64,000 nucleotides of DNA from GCA-002708315 sp963676635. Lineage in GTDB: Bacteria > Bacteroidota > Bacteroidia > Bacteroidales > F082. Below, in pieces: positions 1 to 9,562 of this stretch; position 1 is the stretch's first letter; every line of letters begins with the position of its first letter. The position numbers and the translations under genes are program-made. The stretch spans positions 3,100,001 through 3,164,000 of the forward strand of contig OY781105.1 of the NCBI GenBank assembly GCA_963676635.1, read 5' to 3'. The notes beneath the pieces were generated by a model. That model worked only from the letters and a program-made list of their open reading frames with translations. It was not told the origin of the DNA and did no database searches.

Positions 1-1382
1 TATTCGTCACCTCCTCCGTAATACATTAATACCCAATTGGAAATTTTAGCCCAGCTACTTCCTCCGTTAACCGACTTATGAAGATCAAGGCCTCCAGTAT
101 AAACAGCGTCAGGGTTAAATGGGTCGACTTTTAGTACAAAGGCATGCCATGCCAGCGTAGCCCAGTCAGTACCAGGGATGTTTATGCTTGTCCATGAGTC
201 ACCTCCAGTAGTCGATTTTGCCATATAGCGTCCAGTATAGCGAACGAAGTCGCTTGTATATCCTGCTGCAAACTGTGCATATATAACGTCGGGGTTTGAT
301 GGTGAGCTTGCTACCAAAGTACGTGCAGGTATTTTATAATAAGGATCGCTGGATATAAGTTGGTTGTAATCGTTATAAATTGTCCAGCTACCTGACAGAC
401 CGCTGTCGGAATACAGAATAGTTGCTCCTCCATTACCGTTAAGGTTTTCCATTGTGCCTACAAAGATTCTTCCGTCAGAAGTAATTTCAATATCTGCAGG
501 TGTATATGGTTCGTCTTCTGAAGTACTAGGTATCAAAGGAAGTACTTGTTGCCATGATTCTCCTCCGTCGTCTGATCTGAAGACCCCATCTGAAGGCGTA
601 CTTTGGTGGTCAACACCTTCGTATGTTCCTGAAGCAACACAGGCATAAATAACGCTTGTACCATCTTCATCGTGGACAGCAATATCGGTAATGTAATCAA
701 AACCTTCTGTAGATTCCATCTGTTGCCATGAATCACCAGCATCGTAGGTTACAAAGATTCCGGCACCAAGCCCGGATGATGCACGATATATAATACGTGC
801 TGTTTGCGCTTCTCCTGTACCTACAAAGAAAGTTTCTGTGTTGTTGGGGTCATATGTTATACAGCTAATGGAAAGATCACTCCAGAAATCTCCCACAGGT
901 TCCCACTCTTCTGATGTATTGGTAATATCGTAAGTGAACCAAAGTCCACCGGTAACACCTCCTGCCCATACTTTAACATTATCGTCATCATTGGGATCAA
1001 ACATCATCGCTCTGGTACGTCCTCCCATATTTGAACCAGTTGTTTCCCAGTCCATAAGGTTGTTGGTCCGTGTGGTGTTACTGTATTCAGATTCCAGCCT
1101 TTTGGTCTCTTTATAGGCATCGATTAGCCTGTCTTTAGGAACAGTGCCTGTTGCAGGATCAGCTGTCATAATGTATTCCTGAAAGGCTGCCATATCAGGT
1201 TGGTCAGGTGATTTTGCTTCATCTTTGACTTCACCTTTTGTTACCATAGCATTAATTTTATTTGCTTTATTTAATATTGATTCTTCATAGAGAGTGCGAT
1301 TATCAATATGTTTTCTTGTTAATCCAATAGTGGCAACTATCGCTAATAATATTAAAATGGAACCTGCAATGCGAATTTTCAT
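1..1382 (-). CDS. Exported BNR/sortilin-like repeat protein, partial (3' end beyond window)
   Basis: An open frame runs from an ATG at 1382 to the window edge, giving at least 460 codons. The N terminus has a short basic segment and a hydrophobic stretch (about residues 4-21, MKIRIAGSILILLAIVATIG), so it is a signal peptide or anchor. The mature part carries repeated motifs such as SDDGGESW, TYDAGDSW, TTGGDSW and VNGGSSW. These are Asp-box/BNR-type repeats found in sialidase-like and sortilin/VPS10-like beta-propellers. Many such Bacteroidota proteins end in a T9SS sorting domain, but the C terminus is outside the window, so that is inference. The substrate is unknown. It is divergent from the acyl-CoA dehydrogenase gene at 1520. 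Confidence 0.75.
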   Translation of the reverse strand, partial: MKIRIAGSILILLAIVATIGLTRKHIDNRTLYEESILNKANKINAMVTKGEVKDEAKSPDQPDMAAFQEYIMTADPATGTVPKDRLIDAYKETKRLESEYSNTTRTNNLMDWETTGSNMGGRTRAMMFDPNDDDNVKVWAGGVTGGLWFTYDITNTSEEWEPVGDFWSDLSISCITYDPNNTETFFVGTGEAQTARIIYRASSGLGAGIFVTYDAGDSWQQMESTEGFDYITDIAVHDEDGTSVIYACVASGTYEGVDHQSTPSDGVFRSDDGGESWQQVLPLIPSTSEDEPYTPADIEITSDGRIFVGTMENLNGNGGATILYSDSGLSGSWTIYNDYNQLISSDPYYKIPARTLVASSPSNPDVIYAQFAAGYTSDFVRYTGRYMAKSTTGGDSWTSINIPGTDWATLAWHAFVLKVDPFNPDAVYTGGLDLHKSVNGGSSWAKISNWVLMYYGGGDE

Positions 1383-1474
1383 AGCTAAATGTTTTTTTTT
1401 GTAAAAATAGACAATCCAAAATAAGTACGGGTTGCTAAATGATAAAAAATTAGTCGATTATTAACCAAATTTGC

Positions 1475-1482
1475 TATATTTG
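1475..1482 (+). promoter_or_regulatory. Candidate -7 promoter box (TATATTTG) for the 1520 gene
   Basis: The octamer matches the Bacteroidota -7 consensus TAnnTTTG and lies 37 bp before the ATG at 1520. I see no clear TTTG -33 box at the usual spacing, so support is partial. Confidence 0.4.
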
Positions 1483-1519
1483 GTAATTCAAAAATAATTA
1501 TCTAACTAAATTCAATAAT

Positions 1520-2863
1520 ATGACCTACGATGAAAGACTAAGAAACGTGTCGGTATTGGGGGCTGGCGGTAAGATGGGTAGTGGTATCCTTTTACTTACA
1601 GCAGTAGAAATGGCTGATTTGAGCCTGCTCCCTGAAAATAAAGGCAAATCCTTTATCCTAAATGCCATAGATCTTTATCCTGACGGATGGGCTGGTTTGA
1701 TGAAATATCTTCGTGATCAGGTGCGTAAAATTGCTGAGAAAAAGACTGTTTGGTTAAGAGAACTTTATGCTGACCGCGATGATCTTGTTGAAAACTTTGA
1801 TATAATTGATGAGTATGTTTTTGATGTACTCAATATTGTTCATCCTGTTACGACTCTTGAACCAGCTTATGACTCCACAATAATTTTTGAAGCTGTTAGT
1901 GAGAACAGATCTTTAAAGGTTAAGCTTTTTTCAGATATTGATAAAAGGAATAAACATAATCCATGGTATTTTACAAATACATCTTCTGTGCCTATTAGTA
2001 TTATTGAGAGTGAGGCTAAATTAAGAGGACGTATTATAGGATTCCATTTTTATAATCCTCCGGCTGTTCAGCGTTTGGTTGAGCTTATAAGGACTGTAGC
2101 AACTAAAGATGAAGTCCTTGAATTTGCTCAACAGTATGCAAAAAAGCTACGTAAAATTATTGTTCCTTCTAATGATGTTGCTGGGTTTATTGGCAACGGA
2201 CATTTTATGCGCGACGCTTTGCACGGAATTAAAGAAGCTGTATCTCTATCTAAAGAGAAAGACATTCCTCTATACAAAGCTATTTACATGATTAATAAAG
2301 TTACTCAGGAATATCTTGTGCGACCAATGGGGATTTTCCAGCTTATTGATTATGTGGGTATTGATGTTGTTCAGTTTATTCTTAGCGTAATGAATCCTTT
2401 TGTTATTGATGAGGAGTTGTCAAGTGATTTACTTGACGAAATGCTTTATCAGGGAGTAAAAGGCGGTCAAATGGCAAGCGGAGCACAGAAAGATGGCTTT
2501 CTTAAGTATAAAGGAGGAAGAGTGACTTCTGTTTGGGATACTCATAAACAGGAATATGTTGACCTCGATGTTTTCAAAGATGAGTGTGATGACATGTTGG
2601 GTGATATCCCGGAAACGGTTGTTGCATGGAAGTCGGTGTTGAAAATGAAAAACAAGGAGGAGCTCCTGAAGACTTACTTTAGTGACTTGAAAGTATCTGA
2701 CGATCTGGGTTCGGTTATTGCTGTTAAGTATGGAAAGCGAAGTAAAGCAATAGGAGAGAAGCTTGTAGCTGATGGTGTTGCTGATGAGGTAGATCATGTG
2801 AATACTGTGATGCTTACGGGTTTCTTCCATGCATATGGTCCTGTAAATAACTATTTTGATTAA
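1520..2863 (+). CDS. 3-hydroxyacyl-CoA dehydrogenase family protein
   Basis: Predicted NAD-dependent oxidation of 3-hydroxyacyl-CoA to 3-oxoacyl-CoA in the cytoplasm. A Rossmann motif GAGGKMGSG is at residues 14-22. The family segment with NTSSVPISIIE followed by GFHFYNPP marks the boundary to the C-terminal dimerisation domain, and a second C-terminal 3HCDH-like region follows. At 447 aa it is longer than stand-alone FadB2-type enzymes (about 280-310 aa), consistent with two C-terminal domains. The thiolase gene begins 8 bp after the stop, so the pair probably forms one operon carrying out the last two steps of a beta-oxidation-like or related acyl-CoA pathway. The exact substrate cannot be read from sequence. 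Confidence 0.85.
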   Translation: MTYDERLRNVSVLGAGGKMGSGILLLTAVEMADLSLLPENKGKSFILNAIDLYPDGWAGLMKYLRDQVRKIAEKKTVWLRELYADRDDLVENFDIIDEYVFDVLNIVHPVTTLEPAYDSTIIFEAVSENRSLKVKLFSDIDKRNKHNPWYFTNTSSVPISIIESEAKLRGRIIGFHFYNPPAVQRLVELIRTVATKDEVLEFAQQYAKKLRKIIVPSNDVAGFIGNGHFMRDALHGIKEAVSLSKEKDIPLYKAIYMINKVTQEYLVRPMGIFQLIDYVGIDVVQFILSVMNPFVIDEELSSDLLDEMLYQGVKGGQMASGAQKDGFLKYKGGRVTSVWDTHKQEYVDLDVFKDECDDMLGDIPETVVAWKSVLKMKNKEELLKTYFSDLKVSDDLGSVIAVKYGKRSKAIGEKLVADGVADEVDHVNTVMLTGFFHAYGPVNNYFD

Positions 2864-2871
2864 TCCTAAAC

Positions 2872-4116
2872 ATGACTAAAATGAGAAAAAAGATATATAT
2901 GACTGGTGGTTATAACACCACTTCATTAGGAACAGGACGTAGTGAGTTTCATCCAAAAAAGCCACGTCCCGGTATTGAACATTATATTAAAGAAGCAGGT
3001 AACGGAACACTTAATCAAATTGGTGGTCCTGATAATGTCGACGAGTCGGTTATCGGTAATTTTATGGCAGCTCGTTTTAATAAACAAGCAAATCTTCCTG
3101 GATTTGTACCTCATATTGATGAAAGGCTTGAGTTTAAGCCAGCTATAAGTGTTGAAGGTGCTTGTGGCTCAGGCGGACTTGCTTTAATGAGCGGGATAAA
3201 ATCGGTTCTTGCTGATACTGCTGATGTGGTTCTTTCACTTGGCGTAGAAGTGCAGAACACTGTTAAAGCTATCTATGGTGCTGATATTCTTGCTGGAGCA
3301 GGATGGTTCCAGAAACGGAAAACTGGGCATGCTTATTTTTTCCCAGGACAGTTTAGCGACAGGGCAGGTGCTTATTATGAAAAGTATGGCTATGATAAAG
3401 CACGTGCTGGTATGAAAAGATGGTTTAGAAATGCAATTGAAAATGCTCGTCTTGATGAGACGGCACAAGAGCATCAAAACCGTGTGCCTGATTTGGATGC
3501 TTTGTATGATAAACTGAAGCCCAATGGAAAGGCTTTTGTTGATAATCTTAGTGTACTTGATTGTTCTAAGGTGAGTGATGGAGCTTCTGCTATTGCCATT
3601 TGTTCGGAAGAAGGTCTTAAAAGAATTGGTATTGACAAAAAAGATGCTGTTGAAGTTATTGGCTTTGCTCAGGTAATAAGAAATATTACTAATGACCCTA
3701 CAGATCTAACAGAACTGGAGACAATAAAAAAAGCTGCTCATCAGGCAATGGAGAAAGCAGGTATAACAATTGACCAGGTAGGTACTATCGAAACACATGA
3801 CTGTTTCTCAATTGCGGGTATCCTGGCAACAGAAGCTCTTGGTCTTGCTAAGAGGGGTGAAGGTGCTGACTATGTCGCTGCCGGAAATACTGCCCGTGAT
3901 GGTGCAATGCCTATGAATACTACCGGCGGACTTATAGGATGGGGACATCCCACAGGAGCAACCGGCGTTCATCAGGCTGTTACTATGTGGCAGCAACTTA
4001 CCGGTAAGGCTGGTAAGGCCCAGATAAAAATTAGTGATGACCGCCCTTATGGTATGACTATTAATATGGGTGGTGATGATGTTACCGTTGTGGCTATTGT
4101 TTATAAGAGAGGTTAA
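2872..4116 (+). CDS. SCP2-type thiolase (acetyl-CoA acetyltransferase family)
   Basis: Predicted to cleave or form 3-oxoacyl-CoA, acting after the dehydrogenase encoded just upstream. The nucleophilic cysteine is C98 in EGACGSGG. HDCF is at 309-312 and GHPTGATG at 358-365. The usual C-terminal CxG is replaced by INMGG, and the HDCF signature is typical of the SCP2-thiolase branch rather than classical AtoB/FadA. There are ATGs at 2872 and 2881; the first is kept because of the tight 8-bp spacing. The gene converges on the HMG-CoA-lyase-like gene with only 9 bp between stops and no visible terminator, so the transcripts probably overlap. Confidence 0.85.
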   Translation: MTKMRKKIYMTGGYNTTSLGTGRSEFHPKKPRPGIEHYIKEAGNGTLNQIGGPDNVDESVIGNFMAARFNKQANLPGFVPHIDERLEFKPAISVEGACGSGGLALMSGIKSVLADTADVVLSLGVEVQNTVKAIYGADILAGAGWFQKRKTGHAYFFPGQFSDRAGAYYEKYGYDKARAGMKRWFRNAIENARLDETAQEHQNRVPDLDALYDKLKPNGKAFVDNLSVLDCSKVSDGASAIAICSEEGLKRIGIDKKDAVEVIGFAQVIRNITNDPTDLTELETIKKAAHQAMEKAGITIDQVGTIETHDCFSIAGILATEALGLAKRGEGADYVAAGNTARDGAMPMNTTGGLIGWGHPTGATGVHQAVTMWQQLTGKAGKAQIKISDDRPYGMTINMGGDDVTVVAIVYKRG

Positions 4117-4125
4117 ACCTTAAGC

Positions 4126-4965
4126 CTAGAGCTTTAAATGTTTACGTGCTTTGTTGAAGTAATCAGAGTTGATTCCTGTTGTAATGTCATTTGAATGGCA
4201 GTAATCGAGAAATTCTTCTGTTGGCAGGTTGCTTACAAGATCTTTTCCTGTTTGCGGACAGCCGCCTAATCCGTTGATAACTGTATCAAAACTTCGTATT
4301 CCTGCCTGCCATGCTGAATTTACTTTTTCAATTCGCTGTTCAGGAGTTGAGTGTAAGTGTAAGCCAAATTCAACATAAGGAAATTCATCTGATAATGTTT
4401 TAAAAGTGCTCCCGATAACTTCAGGGGTTGCTGTTCCTAGTATATCTGAAAAAGGCATTATTCTTATACCTTTATTATAATACAGATCAATATATTTAAG
4501 AATAATGTCAGTATTCCACATATCTCCGTATGGATTGCCAAAACCCATTGAAAAGTATAGGCGAAGTTCTTTGTTATGCTTTAGGCAGAGGTTATGGATT
4601 TGGTCTATACGTTTTTCAACATCAGCAAAGTTGCTGTTAATATTCTTTCTCAGGAAGGTCTCCGACAAAGAGAAGGGGAAGATAATGCTGTTTATTTTTT
4701 CAAAATTCATAGCCATCTCAGCACCTTTCAAAGATGCAACGAGAACAGCTATTCTGGAAACAGAATTGTTAGTATTAATTTTTCTTAAAACTTCGGCAGT
4801 GTCAGCCATTTGAGGTATTAAAGCCGGAGAGACAAAACTTCCGGCTTCAATAGTATGAAAACCACAACGCAACAGCAAGTTGATATAGTCAATTTTCTCC
4901 TGAGTGTTGATAATATTTGTAATGCCCTGTAGGCCGTCGCGTGGTGTTTCGGTAATCTTAACCAC
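4126..4965 (-). CDS. Hydroxymethylglutaryl-CoA lyase-like protein
   Basis: Member of the HMGL/DRE-TIM metallolyase family, predicted to cleave HMG-CoA to acetoacetate and acetyl-CoA or perform a related aldol-type reaction. ETPRDGLQ at residues 5-12 supplies the family R9-D10 pair, HLH at 203-205 the metal ligands, and GLGGCP at 232-237 the cysteine loop with C236. The length (279 aa) is typical. The start is a GTG that overlaps the last 8 bases of the glutamine-synthetase-family gene, implying translational coupling. The loop after C236 (QTGKDLVSNLPTE) differs somewhat from classical HMG-CoA lyases, so a related acyl-CoA substrate is possible. Confidence 0.78.
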   Translation of the reverse strand: MVKITETPRDGLQGITNIINTQEKIDYINLLLRCGFHTIEAGSFVSPALIPQMADTAEVLRKINTNNSVSRIAVLVASLKGAEMAMNFEKINSIIFPFSLSETFLRKNINSNFADVEKRIDQIHNLCLKHNKELRLYFSMGFGNPYGDMWNTDIILKYIDLYYNKGIRIMPFSDILGTATPEVIGSTFKTLSDEFPYVEFGLHLHSTPEQRIEKVNSAWQAGIRSFDTVINGLGGCPQTGKDLVSNLPTEEFLDYCHSNDITTGINSDYFNKARKHLKL

Positions 4966-6460
4966 AATTGATGTACTTTGTGACCAGTTCCATCACCTTG
5001 TTATCATCATTTTGTATTTTAGTGATAAGACCAGAGTCTTTAAATTTTCTTAGATTGCATTGTAGCAACTTTAGAACACTTTCAGGGAACACATCATATT
5101 TCATATAAATATCCTTATGTTCTTCCAGCTTATCAGCAGATTCGACACAAGAAGTGGGAAGCTGTTCAAGCTCTTCCTGTTTGGCTTTGTTTTCCTCGTC
5201 GAAGATATTAATATCCACATAAGTTTTCTCAGCTACAGCCAAAGGATCGTTAATTTCAAATCCATGACGCGCAGCAACACAAATACCTGCCGTAAGAAGA
5301 TATAAATCTGCCGAACCATCGGGGCTACGTACTTCAACTGTCTGTTTACTTGAAAAGTCAATCATATCACCACTCTCCTGAGGATTAACAGCATGTATCA
5401 TATTAACAGGTGTTGTCCAGCCAAGTGGAACCCTTACAAGAACCGAGCGGTTGCGATCGCCCCAGCATATATTTGTTGGAGCTTCCTGATGTGGAACAAG
5501 TCGGAAGTATGATGTTGGATTAAGATTGCCAAAGGCTGTAATAGAAGAAGCAAGCTCCATATATCCCGCAATAGCAGTTTTGGCAATATTGCTTAATTCG
5601 CCTTTTTCAATCATTTTATTCTTTTCACCATCCATAATACGTGTGTGGATGTGCAATCCGCTACCAGCTTTGCCCACAGTAATTTTAGGTGCAAAAGTAA
5701 CATCCACACCATATTGCATTGCTAGTGTTCTGATAATCCACTTGGCCTTTACAAGCTGGTCGGCAGCATCTTCCACATTTGTTGGCAGAAACTCAATTTC
5801 ATTCTGTTCATAAACAAGACCATCCTTTGTGAAGTTACCCACTTCAGAGTGACCGTATTTTATCATACCACCAGCTTCAGCAATAAGTTTCATGGCTTCT
5901 GTACGGAAGCTGCCCCACTTTGAAAATGGAGATGACTCATGATAACCTCTCTGATCATCGGCTTTGAAAAGTCCTTCATCTTCACTAATGATATAATACT
6001 CAAGCTCGCCCATTGCTTCGAACTGGTATCCAGTAACATCCTGGAAAGCTTTATGAGCTTTTTTAAGAATGTTCTCAGGAGCACCATCCAAAGGTTCTCC
6101 GTTTCGGTCATAATAAGAGCACATGATATCAAGAGTCGGAATCTCAGCAAATGGATTTACAAATGCAGTTTTATACCTGGGAATAACATAAAGATCGCTT
6201 GACCCTGCTTCAACAAAAGGCAGCAAACTTGATCCGTCAACACGCTCACCGGCAGTGAGAATATTGTCGAGATGATTGCGGCTGCCAATTATAAAGTTAA
6301 GAGTCTTTAATCTTCCGTCCCAACCCACATACCGAAAATTGATCATTTCGATATCATTATCTTCAATATATTTTATCAGGTCAGCTTTTGTAAGCTGGTC
6401 TGCCGGTTTATTCAGATACTGAACCACCGGATTTGGATTCATTGCTATATGTTCGTTCAT
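4958..6460 (-). CDS. Glutamine synthetase family protein (type I-like)
   Basis: ATP-dependent carboxylate-amine ligase fold, 500 aa, cytoplasmic. Seen in order: beta-grasp N terminus with INFRYVGWDGRLK, VDGSSL near 75, ELEYYI, the metal/glutamate region YEQNEIEFLPT, GSGLHIHT, then RLVPHQEAPTNICWGDRNRS and VEVRSPDGSADLYL, which correspond to the GSI ATP and glutamate sites. The last motif deviates from the usual EFRxPD form, so the substrate could be glutamate plus ammonia or another amine. It is transcribed first in a two-gene operon with the overlapping HMG-CoA-lyase-like gene, an unusual pairing that argues against a plain housekeeping GlnA. Confidence 0.82.
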   Translation of the reverse strand: MNEHIAMNPNPVVQYLNKPADQLTKADLIKYIEDNDIEMINFRYVGWDGRLKTLNFIIGSRNHLDNILTAGERVDGSSLLPFVEAGSSDLYVIPRYKTAFVNPFAEIPTLDIMCSYYDRNGEPLDGAPENILKKAHKAFQDVTGYQFEAMGELEYYIISEDEGLFKADDQRGYHESSPFSKWGSFRTEAMKLIAEAGGMIKYGHSEVGNFTKDGLVYEQNEIEFLPTNVEDAADQLVKAKWIIRTLAMQYGVDVTFAPKITVGKAGSGLHIHTRIMDGEKNKMIEKGELSNIAKTAIAGYMELASSITAFGNLNPTSYFRLVPHQEAPTNICWGDRNRSVLVRVPLGWTTPVNMIHAVNPQESGDMIDFSSKQTVEVRSPDGSADLYLLTAGICVAARHGFEINDPLAVAEKTYVDINIFDEENKAKQEELEQLPTSCVESADKLEEHKDIYMKYDVFPESVLKLLQCNLRKFKDSGLITKIQNDDNKVMELVTKYINCG

Positions 6461-6601
6461 ACCTTAAAAATTAGGGGCAACAAACATAATAAATTTATAT
6501 AACAAGCATGATGCAAACGTGTGTTATATTTTAACAGAATGTGGTTTCTCTGTAAGTTGTATTGATTTGAAATAATCAGGGAGATTAAAAAGTTTAATGA
6601 T

Positions 6602-6633
6602 AAAAAAAGCCCGACATTTTTGTCGGGCTTTTT
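6602..6633 (-). terminator. Bidirectional intrinsic terminator downstream of tRNA-Asn
   Basis: Perfect stem AAAAAGCCCGACA / TGTCGGGCTTTTT with a four-base loop; T tracts occur on both strands. It follows the tRNA in the minus direction and lies upstream of the glutamine-synthetase-family gene. Confidence 0.9.
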
Positions 6634-6640
6634 AATTTTG

Positions 6641-6714
6641 CTCCCCCACGAGGACTTGAACCTCGGACACCCTGATTAACAGTCAGGTGCTCTAACCAAC
6701 TGAGCTATGGAGGA
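6641..6714 (-). tRNA. tRNA-Asn (anticodon GTT)
   Basis: The reverse complement folds as a standard 74-nt cloverleaf. The acceptor TCCTCCA pairs with TGGGGGA, the D arm carries AGCTCAGTTGGTTAGAGC, the anticodon stem is CCTGA/TCAGG with loop CTGTTAA (anticodon GTT), and the T arm contains GGTTCAAGTCC. The 3' CCA is not encoded (CAA follows the discriminator G). An intrinsic terminator follows within 10 bp. Confidence 0.96.
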
Positions 6715-6973
6715 GTGTTTCCTTCAAAACAGGGCGCAAAAATACATAATATTTTTATTATCCAAATAATTTTTTGATTTTTTTTTGCAATTATTAATAT
6801 TTGTCTCTCTATGTACTAATTACGATCATACATTAATTTATCTGGTCAGTTTACTTTATTTTCTTAATAAATTGTGAAAAACTAATTGGTAGTTATTTGT
6901 ATTCTCTTTGTTAATTCAATTAATTTTACTCCTTATGCTGTGAAAAACCAGTGCTAATATAAGAAATTCGCTA

Positions 6974-8539
6974 ATGAAAGGAAAATCAGTTGCCAGAATG
7001 TTGCTTCGTATTACTTTGACAATGTCGGTTGTGATAACTTTTGCCATATCATTAGTGGGACAAAGCGCAAATGACATTAAGGTAATAGTTACTTTAGATA
7101 GTGAACCATCTACAGCAAGTGCAGAAATAGCCCCATTGAAGTATAACAAGAGGTTACCACTAAGCATGCAGGTTGATGATGGTTTTGGCAAAGAAACACA
7201 ATCAATTATTTTGAGTCCGGAGATTACTACTAATTATTGGGTTTTAGCACAAGATGATATTTCAAATGAAATGGTAACAGACACTATTAAAGTTGTTGTT
7301 GAAGATCCTTATATAATAGACCATTCTCCTTTGACCGTATTACACGTTGTTGGAGTAAATGACACACTTTGGGTTGAACCTCTGCCAGATGTTACTGTTA
7401 AATGGGATAACGGTTCAACGGATACTTCAATAATTGTTGACCCTGAAGTATCTACTATCTATACTCTTAAAGCTTATTATAATGATGAACTTGTGGATTC
7501 ACTTGAATTTACATGTCATGTTGCGAATTTTCCTGAATTTACATTTGATACTGTATGCTTTGGTGATTCAACTACACTAGTTAATATCACAACAGCAAAT
7601 GATTCTATTATTGAAGTTTTATGGGATCTGAACGGCGATACTAAGTTTGATGATGCCGAAGGCGATACTGTAACTTATAAATATGATACAAGTGGTGTTT
7701 ACCTTGTGGGCATGAGGGTTTATTTTAAAAATGACCCAATGGAAGTCGTGTATAATGCTGTTCCTGTTGGTGGTATCCCGGTTGCGGATTTTGATTATAA
7801 TAATATATGTTTGGGTAGCACTACTGAATTTGATGATATCAGTACTGTGGATATTGGAGAAATTATTAGTTGGTATTGGGATTTTGGAAATTCTGATACG
7901 TCTGATTTTAAAGATGAAACGATAACATATGATGGCATAGGTACATATACAGTAATACATAGTGTATTGACTAATATTGGATGTGGTGATACGGTGACTA
8001 AAGAAATAGAGATTGTAGATACTCCCGAGATTGTTCTTTCACTAAATGATGGAGAAGTGATTGCTGATAATGATACTGTATACTTCAATGAAGGAAGCGA
8101 GGTAACAATTTCTATTGAGGATTTTAACTCCTATGATTCTGTGGTTTGGTTTGATGGGAGTACTAGTGGGTCAGTTATTATTGCTGAAGAAGGCGATTTT
8201 TATATTAATGTATTTAAAAATGGATGTGATGCTTATCAGGAATTTCACACTATGTGGGGAGTTGAGCCACAGCCTTCGGGTAATAGTATTATGAACTTAA
8301 TCACACCAAACGGTGATGGTTATAACGATTATTGGATTGTTAATGACTCTACAATAACAACTCCTTTTACTGTGAGTATATACAACCGAAATGGTAAGCT
8401 TGTCTTTAATCAGGATAACTATGACAATACATGGTCTGGTACATATAATGGTAATGTTCTGCCTCAGGGCACCTATTATTATATAGTAGAGGACGCCGAT
8501 AATAAAAAAGTTAAAGGTAGCATAACAATTATCAGGTAA
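6974..8539 (+). CDS. T9SS type B sorting-domain protein with PKD/Ig-like repeats
   Basis: Exported 521-aa protein with a signal peptide (about 1-31, ending ISLVGQS). Residues 40-75 contain APLKYNK followed by LSMQVDD, a short stretch shared with the N terminus of the large protein at 9559. Ig/PKD-like domains follow, with WDLNGDTKFDDAEGDTV and WYWDFGNSDTSD. The C terminus, beginning NLITPNGDGYNDYW and ending in a YYIVED/KGSITIIR strand, is a classic gliding-motility-type (type B) T9SS sorting domain. It is directly followed by a PorP/SprF gene, the usual partner of type B cargo. The cargo is probably surface-anchored; no enzymatic domain is recognised. Confidence 0.85.
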   Translation: MKGKSVARMLLRITLTMSVVITFAISLVGQSANDIKVIVTLDSEPSTASAEIAPLKYNKRLPLSMQVDDGFGKETQSIILSPEITTNYWVLAQDDISNEMVTDTIKVVVEDPYIIDHSPLTVLHVVGVNDTLWVEPLPDVTVKWDNGSTDTSIIVDPEVSTIYTLKAYYNDELVDSLEFTCHVANFPEFTFDTVCFGDSTTLVNITTANDSIIEVLWDLNGDTKFDDAEGDTVTYKYDTSGVYLVGMRVYFKNDPMEVVYNAVPVGGIPVADFDYNNICLGSTTEFDDISTVDIGEIISWYWDFGNSDTSDFKDETITYDGIGTYTVIHSVLTNIGCGDTVTKEIEIVDTPEIVLSLNDGEVIADNDTVYFNEGSEVTISIEDFNSYDSVVWFDGSTSGSVIIAEEGDFYINVFKNGCDAYQEFHTMWGVEPQPSGNSIMNLITPNGDGYNDYWIVNDSTITTPFTVSIYNRNGKLVFNQDNYDNTWSGTYNGNVLPQGTYYYIVEDADNKKVKGSITIIR

Positions 8540-9562
8540 ATGAAGGTGTTGAAAAGAAATATTGCATTGTTTGTGTTCAGTTTACTGGCATTGGCAGGAT
8601 ATTCTCAGCAGTTTTATCCTGGTAGTCAATATATTTTTAACAGCTATTCTTTATCACCTGCAATGGCAGGAATGTATGATTATTCTGAGGTTTTTGCAGA
8701 TTACCGGACCAGTATGACGGATATTGACGGGCATCCGAGAACCATTAATGTAAATGGCTTTGGTAATATTTATGATGGCCGTATGTGGCTGGGGGGTAAT
8801 GTTACCAGTGATAAAACCGGACTTCTTACTGTATTGAAAATAGATCTTTCATATACTTATAAGCTTCAGGTTGAAAATAATCAGTTCCTGTCTTTTGGTA
8901 TTTGGACTTCTCTTTATCAGGGCACTGTTGATATTGCTGATGCAGTTGGGATCAACACGAATGACCCTCTTCTGGTGAATAACCCTGATAAGATTAACAG
9001 CACTTCTTTTAATGCTGGGTTTGGTTTGAACTATAATTGGAATAATCTTGATATAGGGTTGTCTATGCCGGCTTTGTTTGGCAGAAATGAGGATTATACT
9101 GAAGGTTCTGATTTTATTTACAGGTCGCAACGTGAGTTCAGAATTTACGCCTCTTATATTTTTGATTTAAGTGAACAGTTTAAGCTGAAAACCATGGGCG
9201 TTGTTTATAAAACAGCCGATGAGCCTGGTTCTTTTGATCTTTCAGCAACAGCTATAATCCATAACCGTTTTTGGGGAGGCTTGCTTTACAGAAGTGGAGG
9301 AGCTATGGATATTTCCATTGGAGCTCACGTTACTAAGGGTTTTGTGTTAGCCTACTCTTATGAAGTTGGATTGGGTAATATTTATCAGGGCTCCGGTGGT
9401 GCACATGAGATTACACTGGGATTCAGATTCGGATTTATTGATAATGATAATTACTTTGAGAGCGATAACTCTGGAAAATATAGTGAAAGCAAAAAAAGTA
9501 AAAAAAGGTCAGGTAGTGTGGGCTATCCTGAAGTTCAGGATTTTAAGTACAGGAGAAGATGA
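8540..9562 (+). CDS. PorP/SprF family type IX secretion outer-membrane protein
   Basis: 340-aa beta-barrel family protein. It has a signal peptide ending LAGYSQQ and the family-typical N terminus QFYPGSQYIFNSYSLSPAMAG, followed by alternating amphipathic strands. PorP/SprF proteins act in T9SS-dependent export or surface attachment, especially of type B cargo. The start codon abuts the stop of the preceding type B cargo gene, and the stop overlaps the next gene as ATGA, so all three genes are translationally coupled. A lysine/arginine-rich tail (KKSKKRS) follows the barrel, which is somewhat unusual. The partner is probably the 6974 or 9559 product. Confidence 0.9.
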   Translation: MKVLKRNIALFVFSLLALAGYSQQFYPGSQYIFNSYSLSPAMAGMYDYSEVFADYRTSMTDIDGHPRTINVNGFGNIYDGRMWLGGNVTSDKTGLLTVLKIDLSYTYKLQVENNQFLSFGIWTSLYQGTVDIADAVGINTNDPLLVNNPDKINSTSFNAGFGLNYNWNNLDIGLSMPALFGRNEDYTEGSDFIYRSQREFRIYASYIFDLSEQFKLKTMGVVYKTADEPGSFDLSATAIIHNRFWGGLLYRSGGAMDISIGAHVTKGFVLAYSYEVGLGNIYQGSGGAHEITLGFRFGFIDNDNYFESDNSGKYSESKKSKKRSGSVGYPEVQDFKYRRR

